From the NCBI GenBank assembly GCA_964473395.1, contig CAYYOW010000111.1, positions 1 to 6,710 on the forward strand: a stretch of DNA of 6,710 nt. Reading direction: 5' to 3'. Both the position numbers and the translations under genes were made by a program. Below are positions 5,958-6,710 of the stretch, piece after piece. The notes beneath the pieces were generated by a model. That model searched no databases. It had not been told where the DNA came from and saw nothing but the letters and a program-made list of their open reading frames with translations. Source of the DNA: Sulfidibacterium sp964473395. GTDB lineage: Bacteria > Bacteroidota > Bacteroidia > Bacteroidales > F082. The first letter of the stretch is position 1, and each line of letters starts with the position of its first letter.

Positions 5958-6710
5958 TCAGACATGCATTAACGGAGTGGTATAAACATTGTCCAGCAAA
6001 CCTTTCTCCGTCATCCAGTCATCGTTGTACAATGTACTTAAATAGTTTCTGCCGGAGTCGGGAAGCAAAACCACTACCACATCCTCCCGCGACAGGTTAC
6101 GGGCATATTGCAAGCTTGCATAAACCGCGGCGCCGGCAGAAGACCCGGAGAAAATACCTTCTTTTTTTACCAGCTCCCGGGCTGTGGCAAAGGCATCCTT
6201 ATCAGAAACGGTGATGATGTCGTCAATTTCCTTAAAGTTCACAATGGGAGGAATGAAATCTTCGCCGATACCTTCAATTAAATAGGAATGGATTTCCGTT
6301 TCCCTGTGTTTAAAATAATCTTCATACAAAGAGCCTTCGGTATCGACACCGATTACTTTAATGTCCGGATTTTTCTCTTTCAGGTATTTTGCTACACCCG
6401 AAATGGTGCCTCCGGTTCCAATACCGGCGATAAAATGTGTTATTTTCCCATCGGTATCTTCCCAAATCTCCGGTCCGGTGGTTCGATAATGAGCAGCCGG
6501 ATTATTTTTGTTGAAATACTGGTTGGGAGAAAATGAATTGGGAGTTTCTTTCAGTAACTTTTCAGCTACTTTGTAATAACTTTCGGGGTCATCAGCATCG
6601 ACCTCGGTGGGGGTTCTGATTACTTCGGCTCCATAGGCTACAAGCACATCCTCCTTTTCTTTACTCATTTTATCGGGCATTGTAAAGATAAGCTTATACC
6701 CACGCATAAT
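5958..6710 (-). CDS. cbs: Cystathionine beta-synthase, N-terminus cut by window edge
   Basis: The enzyme condenses homocysteine and serine into cystathionine (or makes H2S from cysteine) using PLP, fold type II. The frame is open to the last base; the codon before the Met at 6707 is Ile, and the wording IMRGYKLIFTMPDKMS is internal in this family, so that Met is not the start. Roughly 110 N-terminal residues, including the PLP lysine and the SGNTG-type loop, lie outside. Counting from the Met at 6707, visible marks are PDKMSKEK (11-18), the phosphate-binding GTGGT (97-101), GVDTEGS (120-126), EGIGEDFIP (145-153), the Ser at 190 in SGSSAG near the pyridine nitrogen, and LPDSGRNYLSTLYNDDWM (215-232). 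EGIGEDFIP and the GRNY...WM tail separate it from plain cysteine synthase. The protein stops about 13 residues after KGLL, so the C-terminal Bateman (CBS-pair) module of many homologues is absent. It is the upstream gene of a two-gene operon with the lyase. Confidence 0.93.
   Translation of the reverse strand: MMRGYKLIFTMPDKMSKEKEDVLVAYGAEVIRTPTEVDADDPESYYKVAEKLLKETPNSFSPNQYFNKNNPAAHYRTTGPEIWEDTDGKITHFIAGIGTGGTISGVAKYLKEKNPDIKVIGVDTEGSLYEDYFKHRETEIHSYLIEGIGEDFIPPIVNFKEIDDIITVSDKDAFATARELVKKEGIFSGSSAGAAVYASLQYARNLSREDVVVVLLPDSGRNYLSTLYNDDWMTEKGLLDNVYTTPLMHV

Noticed and set aside
6705..6707. Met as the start of a 249-residue cystathionine beta-synthase
   Set aside because: The frame runs to the window end, and the residues after this Met correspond to the middle of the family's catalytic domain; the PLP lysine region must lie further upstream.

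Overview
The window looks like ordinary chromosomal DNA from a member of the Bacteroidota, perhaps Bacteroidales; the order is an inference from protein style, not a measured placement. Three things support this: UvrB has Bacteroidota-like wording around its C-terminal half, no start codon has a clear Shine-Dalgarno sequence, and boxes matching the Bacteroidota -7 element TAnnTTTG lie just upstream of genes. No mobile element, CRISPR array, rRNA, tRNA or long repeat was seen. No stretch longer than about 180 bases lacks a gene.

Layout, left to right. Positions 1-1785 (+) carry the last 594 codons of uvrB (nucleotide excision repair), cut by the window edge. Positions 1840-3243 (+) carry a 467-residue conserved-looking protein whose function I do not recognise. 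Only 4 bases after its stop, a convergent gene (3248-3658, -) ends; it encodes a free-standing protein resembling the editing domain of archaeal threonyl-tRNA synthetase. A 179-base divergent intergenic region (3659-3837) follows, with one outward-facing -7 box for each flanking gene. Positions 3838-4710 (+) encode a ferritin-like di-iron domain fused to a VIT1/CCC1-type membrane transporter, probably an iron exporter of the MbfA type. Positions 4764-5924 (-) encode a PLP-dependent cystathionine gamma-lyase/gamma-synthase family enzyme, and 5958-6710 (-) the C-terminal two thirds of a cystathionine beta-synthase, cut by the right edge.

The last two genes read leftwards as one probable operon. 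Together they give reverse transsulfuration: homocysteine and serine to cystathionine, then to cysteine, 2-oxobutyrate and ammonia. The other genes are not obviously linked in function. The most unusual item is the archaeal-type ThrRS editing-domain homologue, whose C-terminal catalytic positions appear changed. The 467-residue unknown protein is the most open question. I did not find evidence of a wholly new system here.
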